This document shows, piece by piece, positions 43,001 through 58,000 of a stretch of 64,000 nucleotides of DNA. Both the position numbers and the translations under genes were made by a program. The DNA is from Amphibalanus amphitrite. Lineage: Eukaryota; Arthropoda; Thecostraca; Balanomorpha; Balanidae. Numbering within the stretch: position 1 is the first letter of the stretch; each line of letters opens with the position of its first letter. The notes below the pieces were generated by a model. The model was given only the letters and a program-made list of their open reading frames with translations, made no database searches and was not told where the DNA came from. Location: the NCBI RefSeq assembly GCF_019059575.1, contig NW_024881617.1, forward strand, positions 482,501 through 546,500, given 5' to 3'.

Positions 43001-46000
43001 CGGGTTAAAGGCTAGACAAGCACGAACCAATGGGAGGTCATATTATGTCCATGGGTCGAATAAGCACATAGCCACGACCATGCTATCAAAGTCCTTATCA
43101 TAAAAGTAGGCATGTTTAACCATCAAAGTGCTAATCGTAATCATACATATATGTTAACCCTCGCCCGTAAACGGCGATCTGCCACCTTCGCCCATGCAGG
43201 GGGGGGGTTGGTGCGACCCCCCCCTTGGCGTTTGAAAACGGAGCGTCGTAGAGCTTAGCGGAAAAGACCAACGGATTGCTCTCGCCGAGATCTCGCGATT
43301 GGTGGTATATTTTTTGGTCCTAGGTCAACATTTGACCTACTTTTGACCGGTCAAAGGTCAAATTTTCGGAAAAATAGACTTTTTTCAACTTTCGGCGGCG
43401 ATTGCGGCAAAACGGTGGGAGATATCGACTTGAAACCTTCACTATCGTGTTCCTTGATCAATTCTCTATCGTTTGGTATGTATTTCGTTTCCCTAGCTCT
43501 AAAAATGGCGCGTTGGGAGCGCCGGAAGTCGGCAAGGTCACAGTCGGCGGCAGAAATTCGAAAAATCAAAATTTAAATTTTTGAAATCTGATTGTATTTT
43601 TGGATTTGGGAGGTCCATTTGCTCCCTATAGAAGCTAATATTGCTGCATATTCCCATTGAGGTGACAAGAATTAGCAAAATAGTGGTTCGGGCGCTTTTC
43701 AAAAATAGTACCGGACGCTGTTCCTCTTGTGACGTCATAGCTCCGTGACCTGACCTGACCCGGTCAAGTTTCTTATACCATATGATAGCCAATACTTGCC
43801 CCAACATGCATGGGAAGTTTCATCACGATCCATCAACCGATGTCCGTACCACCGGCAGGAAACCTCGGGCGTTGGCACTCAGTTTGTGAAAATCCGGCCG
43901 GAGGCTGTTCCCTTTGTGACGTCATAACTCCGTGACCTGACATGACCCGGTCAATTTTTTTTTATCAAAAGATGCGCAAGGTTTGCCCCATAAGGTACCC
44001 AAAATTTGGCGGCGCTGCGCGCCGCCGTTTTTGCACTATTTCCGAAAAACCTCAGGGGGGGGGGTTGCACCAACCCCCCCCCCCTACATGGGCGAGGGTT
44101 AAATGACATTTTATCAGTCCATGGGAGCAGCATTCCAAGAAAGCACGTTGATAAAACCACGATAAAACTAGCTTGGCGAAAATGGGCCATTATCCTTTTC
44201 CTCCATCAAAACTTGGTTGCGTGCATTGGGGTACCATTCGCTCGGGCTCTGGCCTCCCACATATCGACATTTATAGACGAGCGTCATATGGTCATTGGTC
44301 ACGGTCCTCACTTTCCCACTAAATTCCTGGTTGATTCGCTCACCGAGCCGTCACTAGTTTCGGGTTACAGCCCACGCCCATCGAGTGGCCAGCGTAGGCA
44401 CCCCTCCCCCTCCCCCATTAGCCCGCCCCTGTCCGGCGCCCAAGGCCACCCAGGTAACTGCAGAGGTCCGGGAGGCCCTGCTGCACCGTCCGCCGCTCGA
44501 CCGGGGGTCTGTCGGTCCACACAGGCCCACCGCCCTCGCCTGCCGCCCGTCCCTCCGCAGCGAAACCAACAACACGGCTCTACAGCCGACAGACGCGCGC
44601 TGAGGAATGCAAATCCCCGTCACGGCTGATCGCCGGAGCTATGGGCCGTAAACAATGTGCCGAGCCGCTCGGGCGACTCCCCGATTGGAGATCGGGGTTC
44701 ACCGCATGGGTACTGAATCGCTGGGACTGGGTCCGGGATCAGAAGGATCACGGGGATCACGTCTCGGCGGCCGAAGTGATTCACCGCGCAGGCACGCTCT
44801 TAGCGGCGAGTGTGCAACTGCAGAGGAACAAGATTTCGTGGGTGCAATCCGATTGAGATACCTGCAGAGATTCAGGCAGAGTGCAGCTAGAAAACTTGCA
44901 GGAATTGGACAAAAGGAGGATTTAGTAGAATATATCTCCGCATTAATTAACCACCCCGGTCTCTGCAGATATCTGATCGCCAGATAAGGACAATTATACG
45001 GTACTCTGCGTGTTGTATTACACGCAATCTCTGTGCGTGCGAGGAGGAATATCCATCCACCTGCGTTATCGAGCGTCCTGATCGTGTCCCGTCCGGGAGA
45101 GGTGCCTACGCAGCACAGCTGTGTACTGGGAGCGCTCCGCGCCGGTCAGCGGCCCGGCTGGAAGTGAAATCGGGTCAGCCGCGGCGTCTCCGACCGATCC
45201 GAGCCCCCAGCCGCCGAGAACGACGGCCTCCCCAGACACCTCAGACCTGCCCGTGTCTGCCCGGAGCCGGATACAGTCTGACTCGGCCGGGTCGTCTGTC
45301 AACGTGGACCCGTCACCTGTCAACACCGGTTAGCTGCCTGAGCAGCAAGGTGTGGAGATGCGTGTTGGACCAGCCGACAACAGAACGGGGTGTGTTCTGA
45401 GAGAGCTTAGACGGGTCGTCCGTCAACAAGGGACAGATCGCCCGTCAACGTTACACATGTCGAGACACCATCACAAGAAGCATCGTCAGCTTCGGGTATC
45501 TACCACCAATGCGATAAATCCGCTACCACCTCTTCATGCAGCTGTAATACCACCAAACATGATACCAAAACGGGTCGATTTTGTTGCTTTTCGTCGAAAG
45601 CTTCCCCGCTGGGGGCGGCGACTGGAGGCGGCTGGCGGAGGCCCGGGCCGGGGCCGCGCGGTCGCGGGCTGCAGCCGCTGAGGGCTGCGGGTACATCGGC
45701 TCGTCCTCCGGCACGCGATGTGGCCATAACGACACCCAGCGCCACTAACGACCACCGGCCGATGGGGAGACCGCAGCAGCGGCAGCGGACAGCAGGTGGT
45801 GAGGGGCACGGACGGGGCAGCTGCCGACACAGACCGGGCTGCCACCCGGCCTGCAACGTGGCGGCGAAACGCTCAAACATGTCCGCAAAAACCATCCATA
45901 TCGGGAGCGTTGAACGGTGAGCGCAAAAACGAGATCCATGAGGTCACGATTCGAGTGGGGACTGTGTGGGAAGCACAGAAAAACGGCCAGTCTGCGGCTT

Positions 46001-49000
46001 TCCCTGGGAGTATTTTACACGTTCATATTTGCTCTACGATGTGGATCCGGATCTCGGCAATAGGTATTTTGTGCACGATCTATCAGCGTGCTTTTCGCCG
46101 CTCACTATTGTGCATAGTGGAGGAAGTGGAGTCCATTAACCACTAGCCACTTAGCACTGATCAGATAACATACGGACATGACTGAGACAGACCTTGGCAG
46201 CTCTCAGCTCCGTAAGGCCCATAGTTGTAGCTGGCAGTTCGCTTTTAGACTGGACAGATAGCAGTTCATGAATCTGAGCAAGTGAAGGTGACACAGCGTG
46301 CGGTGGAAGGTAGCATGGCAACCAACTGGTCATGGAAATGTGACCGAATCACGTCGCTCGGTGGTGAGACGTGAGTGCTGTGACCATGGGGTGACATCGG
46401 GTCACCGTGGGCAACAAGTGACGGTTCATGGGTCACTGGTCGGTCATAGAAGGTCACCGGCTTCAGGCCGGCAATGTTCTTCATTTCATAAATTGTTCAG
46501 GACCGAATAAATTCCATTGGATATTATAGCGTATTTCGTTTTGCGACATGAAACGATATAATACCTATCGAGACCCGACAGGAAGGCTGGAATGCCGGAG
46601 ACTGCAATTAAGCATATGTGAGCAGCACTACCCCGTTCCCAGACGGTCCTGACGGGTGACAGAACCGTCCACCGCCCCCCGCCCCCGTCCACCTCCCAGC
46701 GTCACCGCCCACCACCCAGCGAACGATGACGAGTGACAGGGCACCTACCAGCGGCATCCACCACCACCACTCAGACCAGTCACCCAGCACGAAAAGTGAA
46801 ACCGGTCCGACACTTTCCAGTATCACAGCCTGGTGACGAACACCCCCTGTCCCCCTCCTCTAATCACTGGCTGTCTCTTCCTGATCGGATTGGTCTGAGA
46901 CAGTGACATTTTTCAGTCGCCGGCGGAATTCATGGCATACCTAGAACCCGTCCGTCCCTTTGCTGCCGCTTGGCGCTCGTTCTCTACAAGCCACCGCTCG
47001 CTGCCGCCGGTCGCTGCCGGCCGTTGCTGTTCGAATACAGTGCAGGTGCACCAAGGGCAGCCGATCAGATCTGACGGGGTGGGGACGGTCTGCCGGCACG
47101 AGTCTCTCGGCGGCAGACAGCAGCTGCTCCGGTCCCACTCACGGTCACACGGCCCACGGTCGGCGGGTGTTCGAGTCACGAACGGAACCCTCCGGCGCCC
47201 TGCAGCTGTCGTATATACGGCGGCCGGAAGTGTGTAGAAACGGGTAAGGGTTATAGCAGAGGGGACGCCGCATTGCAAAGCAGCATGGCGGTGGGAGAGA
47301 GCAGAGAGGTAGACTGGCGAGGGAACAGCATACACACAGCGAGAGTCACGGGTCAAAGGTCAGACAGAGGATGCGATGAAAGCCAAGCCGAGCGGTCACG
47401 GTTGTGCGTTACTCGGTAGTGGAGTAAAAACTCGTGGCTGCGGTGGGCTGTCGAAACCCCACACCACGAGAAAACCCGCCCCTGCCCGCCCTTCGCGGGG
47501 TCGACGTCCGCGTGTGAGGGGGGTGGTGCAGCGCGGTGCGGCGTTCGTTAGACCAGGAGGGCCGCTCAACAGCTAATTACAGCCTGGAGTGCACGCCAAG
47601 GCCACTCGCAGACGCCCGGCGCAGAGCGGAGCGAGGCATGGTGCCGGCTTCAGCGGCTATAACATTCACCACTCGAACGAAGAATGTGGAGAGGCTGCCA
47701 GGACAGGCGAGGCCACGGCGTGGAGATGCCATGACGGCGACAAGTGCGGTCGAATAGAGGCTATGGTAGGGGTGACTTCGAGAGGCTGTTCGGCGATAGG
47801 CACGGTATACATAGGGCGGTGAAACGGGGCGTGTTCCCATGCCACCAGAGTCACGTATGTCGATTGTTGAACACTTCTAAATCATATTCAGCCCTTCGAG
47901 ACCCGGATTCCGGTATGTCGGTATGCAAGGACATGCCAGTACGTGACTATAGGTGGAATGTGGGCATTCATGACGCTTCATGCTGAACGTTACCATGTTT
48001 CAATTAGTCGTAGTGACCGGACTATTCACAACATCAATGCCTGCTTCTAGTAAGTAGCTAACACAGCCCTTAGCTATTGAGAGGGTAGATGCATCCTGCA
48101 GATCTTATTCACGCCGTCCGAAAAGAGCAGCTCGCACCGTGTACTCACCATTCGAAGTGGATGCCAAGGCTGCGGTCCGGTGGAAAGAATCGTCTCTCGA
48201 TGAAGTAGAGCTGGTTGTAGTACTCAAACAGCAGAGCAAGACCGTTCTGATTCCTCTGAGGTGTACGCATTGCCTGCGGGCAGAATAAGTTTGACGTCAC
48301 ACAGAGTCAATGAATATGGGGTTAATGAGCACATAAAGTGGTGTGTCTAAGATAATAACAGAGGTAAGCAAAACAAAAACCATGTTACATGGGAGAGGAC
48401 TCTCGTTGTCGATGAAAATGATCGGTGTAAAACCGTATAATTAGTAGTGTTTTCAAGGTAATTATGTACCTTTTGAAACAATTGTTTTGGTCATGACCTT
48501 TTATCGTGCAGCTGGATTTGAACACAGCATTAGAAGCGGTCTATGGTGAGGCTATAAAGTGGTAATAAACATCATAATGCACCTTACACGTTGACAGGTA
48601 ATAGTGACGCATGAACACTTTGAAAAACAGCATGCAAGGGCGCGACGAAACGCTGCGCTAGATCCCGTTCGAAATGTCTTAGCAAGAGCCTAAACACTCA
48701 GACCTGGTAAAGCTTTTTCAATTCAAATAGAAACTAACTTTGGTACCCGTATTGTAAGCAAATCACTAACACAATTAAATAGACCAAGCGCCAAACTCTT
48801 CCTATACGGCATACGCGTTGGCATGAATAATCGTTTGCCCGAGGCCGCGTCAGATCATTAACACCAATATCTTAGCTGCGTCAAATCGTAACACCAATAT
48901 CATCAGGCGGCGTCCGTAACTATTGAGGCAATTCGTGCCGTAATGGCTAGCCCGAAGCACGTTCCTCTAAGATGGAAGACTGTCAATCACTTAACAGAAA

Positions 49001-52000
49001 TCCCAATAGATGGAATCGATTATCGAAACCATTACGTCTCAGCATGGAGCATTCAGCAATGTGAGGACCTTCCGTGTAAGATATGATCACAGATAGCGTG
49101 AAATCGTGGGCCACTATTTCCTCATCGTAGCTAATTGTCCTTGAAGGTCCTATTTACGAGCAGCACTAGGAAATAGCGGACAAACAGAGCATCTAGAGTC
49201 GTGGGAAGGGCTGGCTTTCCCGCCGGCCGGCCGACTATAGCAGAGCCTCCCGTCACGAGTAACACGGCGTGACACGGCGTGACAGGTCTGACCGGCACAT
49301 CTCGACTCGGGATCGTGCCGCACGTCCCGTCATATCTCACGAGCTGCGTGACTCTCCGGGGAGACTCGATCCGGCCCGCGGAGGCTCGTTTTGACTCGAG
49401 TCGTCCTCGTCCGCCGAATGTCTCAGAACTGGACTCGGTGCCAGTGGCCGATCTTTTAGAAAACGGCCCAGCCGGCCACGAGGTTATCGGCCGCATTTAC
49501 ATACAGGTCACCGAACGGCCAACAACAGGACCCAACCTGGGACCCGAGACAGATTGGTCAACATCGACTGGGCCAGAAGCCGGCTCGAGAAAGCCGTCAA
49601 ACAAGCCAGCAAACATTCGCGAGTGCGTGCGACCCTACGGGCGTAATTTCGTCGACAATTACTTCCTAGCCATCGGCCTGGAGGTTGATTTGTATAACGG
49701 TGACGGCAGCGGCGGTCCGGAGCCTCGTCTGTAGGGGCAGGGCAGTAGAGGCAACGCTAGACGCCGCGCGCCGGAAGGGCCTGCTTCCGGTCGGTCCGTG
49801 AGCTATGTCCAGCGGTTAGGGGTGAGTCATGCCTTTGTGGGGACGGTGCGGTATGGGGGAAGAACTCACCGTCCGCCGGTCCCAGTGAGAGTCGGGAGGA
49901 CTGTGTCACGTCATGCCAGTCGTCACGTCACGTCACAACAGTGTCACGTTACCGAACGTCCCGTCACGACAAGGGTCGGAACGGTACCGGAACGCAGCAG
50001 GTCCAGCCGGAGAGACACTCGGGTCGGCTGTCCCTACACGGTAAAACTCCGGAGTTCGTGCTGAAAGTCCCCCAGTGTCGCTGCAACGTCGTGAGGCTTT
50101 CCCTCCCGCATGCAACGACGAGCGTATTTTACACGAGGGACAAACTCGAACGTTGTGTGCCAAGTTACATTTAGAATAACTTCGGCAAGCTATTACTTTG
50201 CTTTATGCCGATAAGCCAGTTAGTTTCACAGGAATGTTTGGCGATGAGTTCTTCCCACACGCATGAACGTGATTCCTGAGTTAGCGAAATAGAGCCTTCG
50301 GTAGCCACTTACCTGTCGAATGTCGGTGAAATCCTGAATGGAGCCGATATATTTCTCAGCATCTTCACTGTAGTGCTCGAGAATGAAGTCCTGAAACGTA
50401 TCGAAAGCTCATTGTGTAACTGTCACCACGGTTGCGACATAACATGAGCAGAATTTCTCCCCAACCAGGGTTGTATACGACTCAATCAATAGCAATCAAT
50501 TCAATCACGACAAATTTGGGAAACCAATCAAATCAATCAAGTCAGAGCAGTTTTCGGGAATTGATTCAATCGACTCAAACGCGACAATGAAAGGAATCAA
50601 TCAACTCAATCAAACGACTCAAACCAAGACATACATAAGCTTTTTTGCCCCACCAACTTGGAAAAGTGTCCATAGCAGTCTGGTGTACCTACCTACCTAC
50701 CTACCTACAGAAGAAACATAAAAATATTGTCATTTAAAATTATAAATTGCCATGCCCTTCAAAGTTTCTATGTAATAAGGAAGGATACCTAGTGATGGAC
50801 AGGTGATATTGAGGTTCAATGGGTAGAATTGGAGCAGAAGTTTCATTTAATGGGTGCAAAATAACCCAATAGTTGACTCGCCCCTTAACCCAAATCACCA
50901 CCTTTCACCTAAAAGTTGTCAATTTAATTTTGGCCATATTCCAGCTAAGTCATCAGGCCATCTACCCCATGTAAAGCCCTGTCTGTCTCTTATAGTTATG
51001 CGGAGCTCTTCTGAATTGAACCCTGAACATAATGAACCGAGTTAGGTTTCATGCCATACTGACACTATATGAAAGTGTTGAAAATGTGCTACAAATTTGA
51101 CAACTTCATTAGGTATGCTTTATGAAGACAGCAGGAAAGCAGGTAGGTACCTACTTACCTGCCTAGATGTGTCACTGGCTACCAACAGTACCAACGAAGG
51201 TAGATAGGTTATATGTGAAGAATTCAAAACATTTTATTGCGATACAATTTGAAACTGTTAGGACTGGGGATAGGGATGAGGATTAAAAGTATATTTAAAA
51301 GGAAATGGAGAGGACAGGGACTCTGGAACCACAGGATAAGTTAAGGACAAAGGAAGTAGGATAAGGAACAAGGAAAATTAAAACGCGAAAACGGCACGGT
51401 GCGACTGCGAAAAAACAAAGAAAACGTTTTGCCAATAAGTATGCTAAGCTTTTATAAATCCTTATTCTATGTCTTTTGATTTTTTGGTAAGATGACGTCA
51501 TTGATTATCATGTAGTATGGTAGATCATCATAAAATAAATCGGTTGTACATACAACACCAATTTCGTTTTAATTATTATTTCATTTGAAATAAAACCACT
51601 TCATAATATTCGGTAAAATATTTTAAGGAAAATGAAACATGTTTAATATGTTATGCTTAGGCTCTCAGGAGAAAAGGATCAACAATCGTTCTGCTGCAAG
51701 TTAAACAATGCAGCAAATTAGCTATTAATTAGGGACGTAAACGTAATTAGCGAGACGAAAACGGCGCTTTTGTTTCAGTTATTTTTGTAGTTTGTAGGGG
51801 TTTCAGATATTTATAGAGTTCAGTGGGTTGTTTCTGAGGAGATGTGGAGATGTGAATTATTAATTAATCACACTTTATTAGTATATATAGGGCCTTGCAC
51901 TTTATCATCTGGATTAAAAAAAAAAACGTTTCCTGCTGAGTGCAGAAAGGTAGGTAGGTGCATCGCCAGGTTCTATCACCAGGATTGGAGCAGTTAGGTA

Positions 52001-55000
52001 TTGCAGTTGAAAGTCAAAGTTGGCTGTTCATGTTTAGGCCCTGTTCTTTATTTGGCCGTCTACCCCATATTGCAGTTGTGATGACAAGCAGTTTTCAGTG
52101 TAGTTTTGTGATCTTTGATGTCATCAATTGGTGTCATTATTTTTCGTCAACTAAAACTTATTTGAACTTTCCATTCAATCGACTCAATCATACGAGTCAC
52201 TCTAATTTTTGGGAATCAAATCAGTCAACCAGTCGCTAAAGTCAAACGAATCAGTCAACCAGTCATCTCGAAAAGTCAATCGACTCAATCCAATCAACTC
52301 AAAATACGCGTTGAATCAAATCAATCAATTCAATCGACTTGATTGGTATACAACCCTGTCCCCAACAAAAACTCCCTTCAGTCAACACTCACGCTATCAA
52401 GCCCATTGAATCACACCTGGGAAAGAACCCTCCCCTGGAAATTGCCTTTCTTTCCAACACGGTGGAAATGGGCGCTTTGGACGAGCAGCGTCGTGCTCCA
52501 TTCACTCCTAATGAGATCCGATCTGTCTCAGTCACGTGACCGAAGGCGATCCATGGATCTCGCAGTCCGGGGAGGTCCGTGATGGATCGATCGATAATGA
52601 CCGTCCCCAGCCGGGATCGCTCACGTGCGTTCTTCATATAGCACTAGGTCCAGTTGGTGGTATAATAACCTGAGCTGTGACCAGGAGCGGCCCGAAGCCG
52701 CCAATTCGGACAGAAAACCGAGGAAATGTATCAGCATTGATAAAAGATACAAGGGCAGTGACAGGATAGGATGGGAGCATCTGCAATCTGCATGCTTTAT
52801 CAGTCTCAGTCCTTACGAACTTCAGTTGTGTTATACTTATGACAGTATACTAGGCATCATTCAAACCTGTACGAAATTTGAACACAAATTATAAACAAAT
52901 TATGTGTTTGGAAATCATAAAATTTGTACGTTGACTTACCGAAATAACACCAAATCAACACTTACACAGGCTCATTTATCAATCGAAAAAAGATCCCACG
53001 GCTTAACGCATTCCCGAAAAAAGCCCATGCTGTCACTTAAGCAGATTGTACACGAATGTCTGTCATGACAAGCCGACATTTCTGAGAAGACCACAGCGGG
53101 GAGCGGCCTTTCCGAGAACGTCCGGCCGCCAATAAAAACGGCTCAAGGCGATCAACAAATTGATGAGGCCTATACCATGAAGTGGCGGTAAGCCTTGGTC
53201 TTGGACGTGAACTCATGGATGAAGGTTTACAATAGATGTTAGAAGGTGTATCGATTCGTACCTTGAAAGCGTCTCCGAAGTCGATGTATTTCGTCTCCTT
53301 CAGTCCAAACGGAATCATAGGAATGTACGGTGTTCCACTGAAAAAAACGAAAACAAAAGCACATCAGACGGGCTGCAAAATGAATAAAAAAACAACACAT
53401 CTATTATAGAGAAAGAAGTCTTAGATCAATTCATATCAGTCGTCAACAAAACATTCGGTAACATTATGGTTGAAGCAACGAACGTGATTTCACCCGAAAT
53501 AAATGAAACGACTCCACTATATAATGTGTAAAAGGAAAAGCAGAATATCACCTAGTCGTGCCTATCATCATAATCTCGTAAATCATGTGCTGCTTGAGCG
53601 TGAGACACAAACCGTAAATCAAACCAGCAAAATTCATCAATTATGGAAGATTTACGTTTATTGGACATGCAATGTGCTCCCAAATCGGGTTCGTGCCTTA
53701 CATGATAGTAAACCGAACGATAAGTACTGTGACTGGTCCGTGCATCAAAAGACCCGCACTTTCAGAAGTAATTCATACTTTTTCGTGAAGACGGCGCTAA
53801 TACAAATCTACAAATCTACTATGAGCAGCTAACAACAAACGGCACTTGGGCACGTTAGTAAACAATATAAGCTTTAACAAACGATGTAAGATGAATCATC
53901 AGGCTAGAAAAGGGTTTTAAATGCCCTGGCAGTTCCGGATCAAGTGAGACTGCGGCTGCGCCATTCCGAGACAATGAAATAGGCGACCAAGAGTTACAGC
54001 GAGATTTCATCGATTCTTGGAAGGAATTAGCATATGACGTGCACTCAGACCATACAAAAAAGGATTAAATAGGCACAACTGTCACGTACCATCAACTTAT
54101 GGTACATATTGTATTTCAGTTGAGACAAGTATAATAACACGGAACAAAAATGATAGACGAACGCGTTTCGGCTAAATCACCGTCATCAGCGTCTAAAAGG
54201 AGAACAAGAGGCACACATCGAGCAAATATCACAGTTCAATCGTTTTGATTTTTACATACACTTTTAAACAAGCATGTGACAATGTGGTTACATTTCCTTT
54301 GACAAAGAGAAAATATCCTAAAAGAATCCTAAGAGAATAGCCACATTGTACAGTTTACACAGGTGTTGCACAATTCATATGTGGATGTTTAAAATGCCAA
54401 ACAACGCCGCTGCTTTTGCCCACTTCATGAAACCAACCCTGACATTAATGGTATCACTCGTAGCAATAAACGCCGCTTCAGTAGCTTTTCTGTTGTCGCG
54501 ATTACTACATGACGTGAGTACCTTTGCCCCGTCCCAGTATGGGAGATGGTTTGAGTTCTGAGCATGTAGAACAAACGCACTGTGTTGCATGTTGTTTCGT
54601 AGGTCACGTCTGTGCTCTTTTAATCTCGTTCCAATACCCCTTCCCGTCTCCCCGATGTATTTCTTATTGCAAGACCCGCATGGAACCTGATATACAACGC
54701 TGTTGCCATTATCCTTTTTGTTACTTTCTCTATTTCTTGATAGCATGTCACCCACCTTTTTACCCGAAGTAAAGGACACTTTAACCCTCGCCGGCCGAGG
54801 GGGGGCGGGTGCCGCCCCCCCCCCCATAGGATTTTTTCGCGATAGCTCCGAACACGCTGGCGATAGAGAGCTGAAACTTGGCATACCTGACCTTTGATCC
54901 AAGCCGCATCTTTTGACACCAACCGCATTTTTGGGTCAGGTCAGGTCACTGACCTATGACGTCATAAGTGAACCTCTGCACGGTCTTCAGATGTCGCAAC

Positions 55001-58000
55001 TTCGCAACGCCCTCACTGCCAGAGGAGATGTCACAGGGAAATGAAACTTGCAGGATCTAGTATCCATTATGAGTCCCACAACTTGTATATCTCGGATTTT
55101 TCCTTAAGGTCATATGAGGTCAGGTCATTTTCGTGACCTCACCATTATAAGTCAATGGGGAAAAATGAAAACTGCTATTCTGGCGCCGGGAACGATCTCC
55201 AACTATCTCAAGCACACAGAATCGTGATTTGATGCACTCCTTGCAAGGTTAGATGCGTCACTTTTGCAATGTTGACCTTGCGTGACGTCATTTATGACGT
55301 CATCAAGGTCATATTAGTTTTTCGTCAATAACTCTCGATCAAATTGAGCTAGCGAGTCGGGAAAGCCACCAATGGACTCAGGAAGACCTGCCGAATCGAA
55401 TGATATGCGACATGACGTCTTTCGACCAACTTCGTGACCTGGGGGTGCTGACCTGACCTTGACCTGAGGTCAACACCCCAAGTTGACCTGACCCGGACAA
55501 AAAGTATATCATTCGACGCGCCTGAGCGAGACGAACACGACGCTGCCAAAATCGGCGCTCTGCGGCCGTTTTTTGCGAAGTTATTCACCAAAAACTGAAC
55601 CGTACCTTGGGGCACTTGACCTGACCTCAGAGGTCACCGGTTGACCTAGGACCTTAAAATCGGGTACCAATCTCTGCGTCTCGTAACGGCGCACACGCTC
55701 GTTTTTTCCGCGACGCGCTAGCTCCACCAGGGGCGAAACGGCGAGGGGGGGGTCGTACCCGCCCCCCCCCCTCGGCCGGCGCGTATGTAGAAAACCAATA
55801 GGTCCGGCGAGGGTTAAAACCTATAGTCTCGAGTTCTTTCGCAATCGTTGTGGCCGTGATCGAGTTCGGCATCGTGATGTATCGTTCGTCTTTTTTCTTG
55901 GTTTTTGTTGTTGAGGATCGTTTTCGTATGTTAAGGGCCTTTCGTTTAAGATCCAATAAATATCCTTTCGGATATTTCAGCTTCATGAAGGAAAGCATGA
56001 TATGCTCGATCTCGTCATCCACATATTCTTTACTACAAATTCGGAAAGCACGTAGAAAAAATCCCAAGACAACACCACTCTTAACCCTATCACTATGTCC
56101 AGAATAGAAATGCACATATGACTCTTTGTTGGTTGGTTTTCGGTAAACTCTGAATTTCGCTCTATCATTACGTATAATCATCGTATCGAGGAACGCAATG
56201 GATCCCTGTTTTTCCTTCTCAAGAGTGAACTGAATCTTTTCATTCACCGAATTGAGTTCATGCAGCTTGACCTCCAGGTCGAGACTTTTTGGTGTCACCA
56301 CGAGGACATCGTCGACGTAGCGAGTCCAAATCACTCCCTCTCCCATGATCCTTTGATAATGATTTTTCTCCAGCCACTCCATATATAAACATGCTGCCAC
56401 GGGGCTCAGCGGGGATCCCATCGCTAGTCCACTATGCTGTAAGTATTCGTCAGAGTTAAATTTGAACCCCCCGAAGTTCAAGCAAATATTAACTAGTTTT
56501 AAATAATCTTCTTTTGGTACAGGTAACTGTTCAGGATCAATTTTGTCCACTACTGACTTAATGGCCTCCAAAGCAGCTTCTACAGATACATTTGTAAATA
56601 AAGATTTTACATCGAAGCTGGCCAGACACTTATCTGTCAAGTCGACATCTTTGATCCGCTCCATGAGGTCGTCAGTGTTTCGGAGGTGAGCGTCACTGAT
56701 GGCCCCGAGTGAAGCTGACAGAGGTCGTGCCAGCACCTTCGCCAGCCGGTGTGGGGCGCTGCCGATCCCCGATGTAATTGGTCGCATAGGGACGTCCTCC
56801 TTATGTAGTTTTGGGAGGCCGCGCATTCTTGGAGGGACCGGTGCTTCTTCGAGGAGATGGCCTGCTTTGGATAGAAGCTGCTTTGGAGGCCATTAAGTCA
56901 GTAGTGGACAAAATTGATCCTGAACAGTTACCTGTACCAAAAGAAGATTATTTAAAACTAGTTAATATTTGCTTGAACTTCGGGGGGTTCAAATTTAACT
57001 CTGACGAATACTTACAGCATAGTGGACTAGCGATGGGATCCCCGCTGAGCCCCGTGGCAGCATGTTTATATATGGAGTGGCTGGAGAAAAATCATTATCA
57101 AAGGATCATGGGAGAGGGAGTGATTTGGACTCGCTACGTCGACGATGTCCTCGTGGTGACACCAAAAAGTCTCGACCTGGAGGTCAAGCTGCATGAACTC
57201 AATTCGGTGAATGAAAAGATTCAGTTCACTCTTGAGAAGGAAAAACAGGGATCCATTGCGTTCCTCGATACGATGATTATACGTAATGATAGAGCGAAAT
57301 TCAGAGTTTACCGAAAACCAACCAACAAAGAGTCATATGTGCATTTCTATTCTGGACATAGTGATAGGGTTAAGAGTGGTGTTGTCTTGGGATTTTTTCT
57401 ACGTGCTTTCCGAATTTGTAGTAAAGAATATGTGGATGACGAGATCGAGCATATCATGCTTTCCTTCATGAAGCTGAAATATCCGAAAGGATATTTATTG
57501 GATCTTAAACGAAAGGCCCTTAACATACGAAAACGATCCTCAACAACAAAAACCAAGAAAAAAGACGAACGATACATCACGATGCCGAACTCGATCACGG
57601 CCACAACGATTGCGAAAGAACTCGAGACTATAGGTTTTAAAGTGTCCTTTACTTCGGGTAAAAAGGTGGGTGACATGCTATCAAGAAATAGAGAAAGTAA
57701 CAAAAAGGATAATGGCAACAGCGTTGTATATCAGGTTCCATGCGGGTCTTGCAATAAGAAATACATCGGGGAGACGGGAAGGGGTATTGGAACGAGATTA
57801 AAAGAGCACAGACGTGACCTACGAAATAACATGCAACACAGTGCGTTTGTTCTACATGCTCAGAACTCAAACCATCTCCCATACTGGGACGGGGCAAAGG
57901 TACTCACGTCATGTAGTAATCGCGACAACAGAAAAGCTACTGAAGCGGCGTTTATTGCTACGAGTGATACCATTAATGTCAGGGTTGGTTTCATGAAGTG

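Noticed and set aside
44641..47800. A nested gene in the large rhophilin intron
   Set aside because: Open frames on both strands lack domains, conserved splice phase and start context.
56811..56871. N-terminus of the plus Penelope frame as native protein
   Set aside because: These bases belong to the facing minus copy; the open frame across the junction is accidental.
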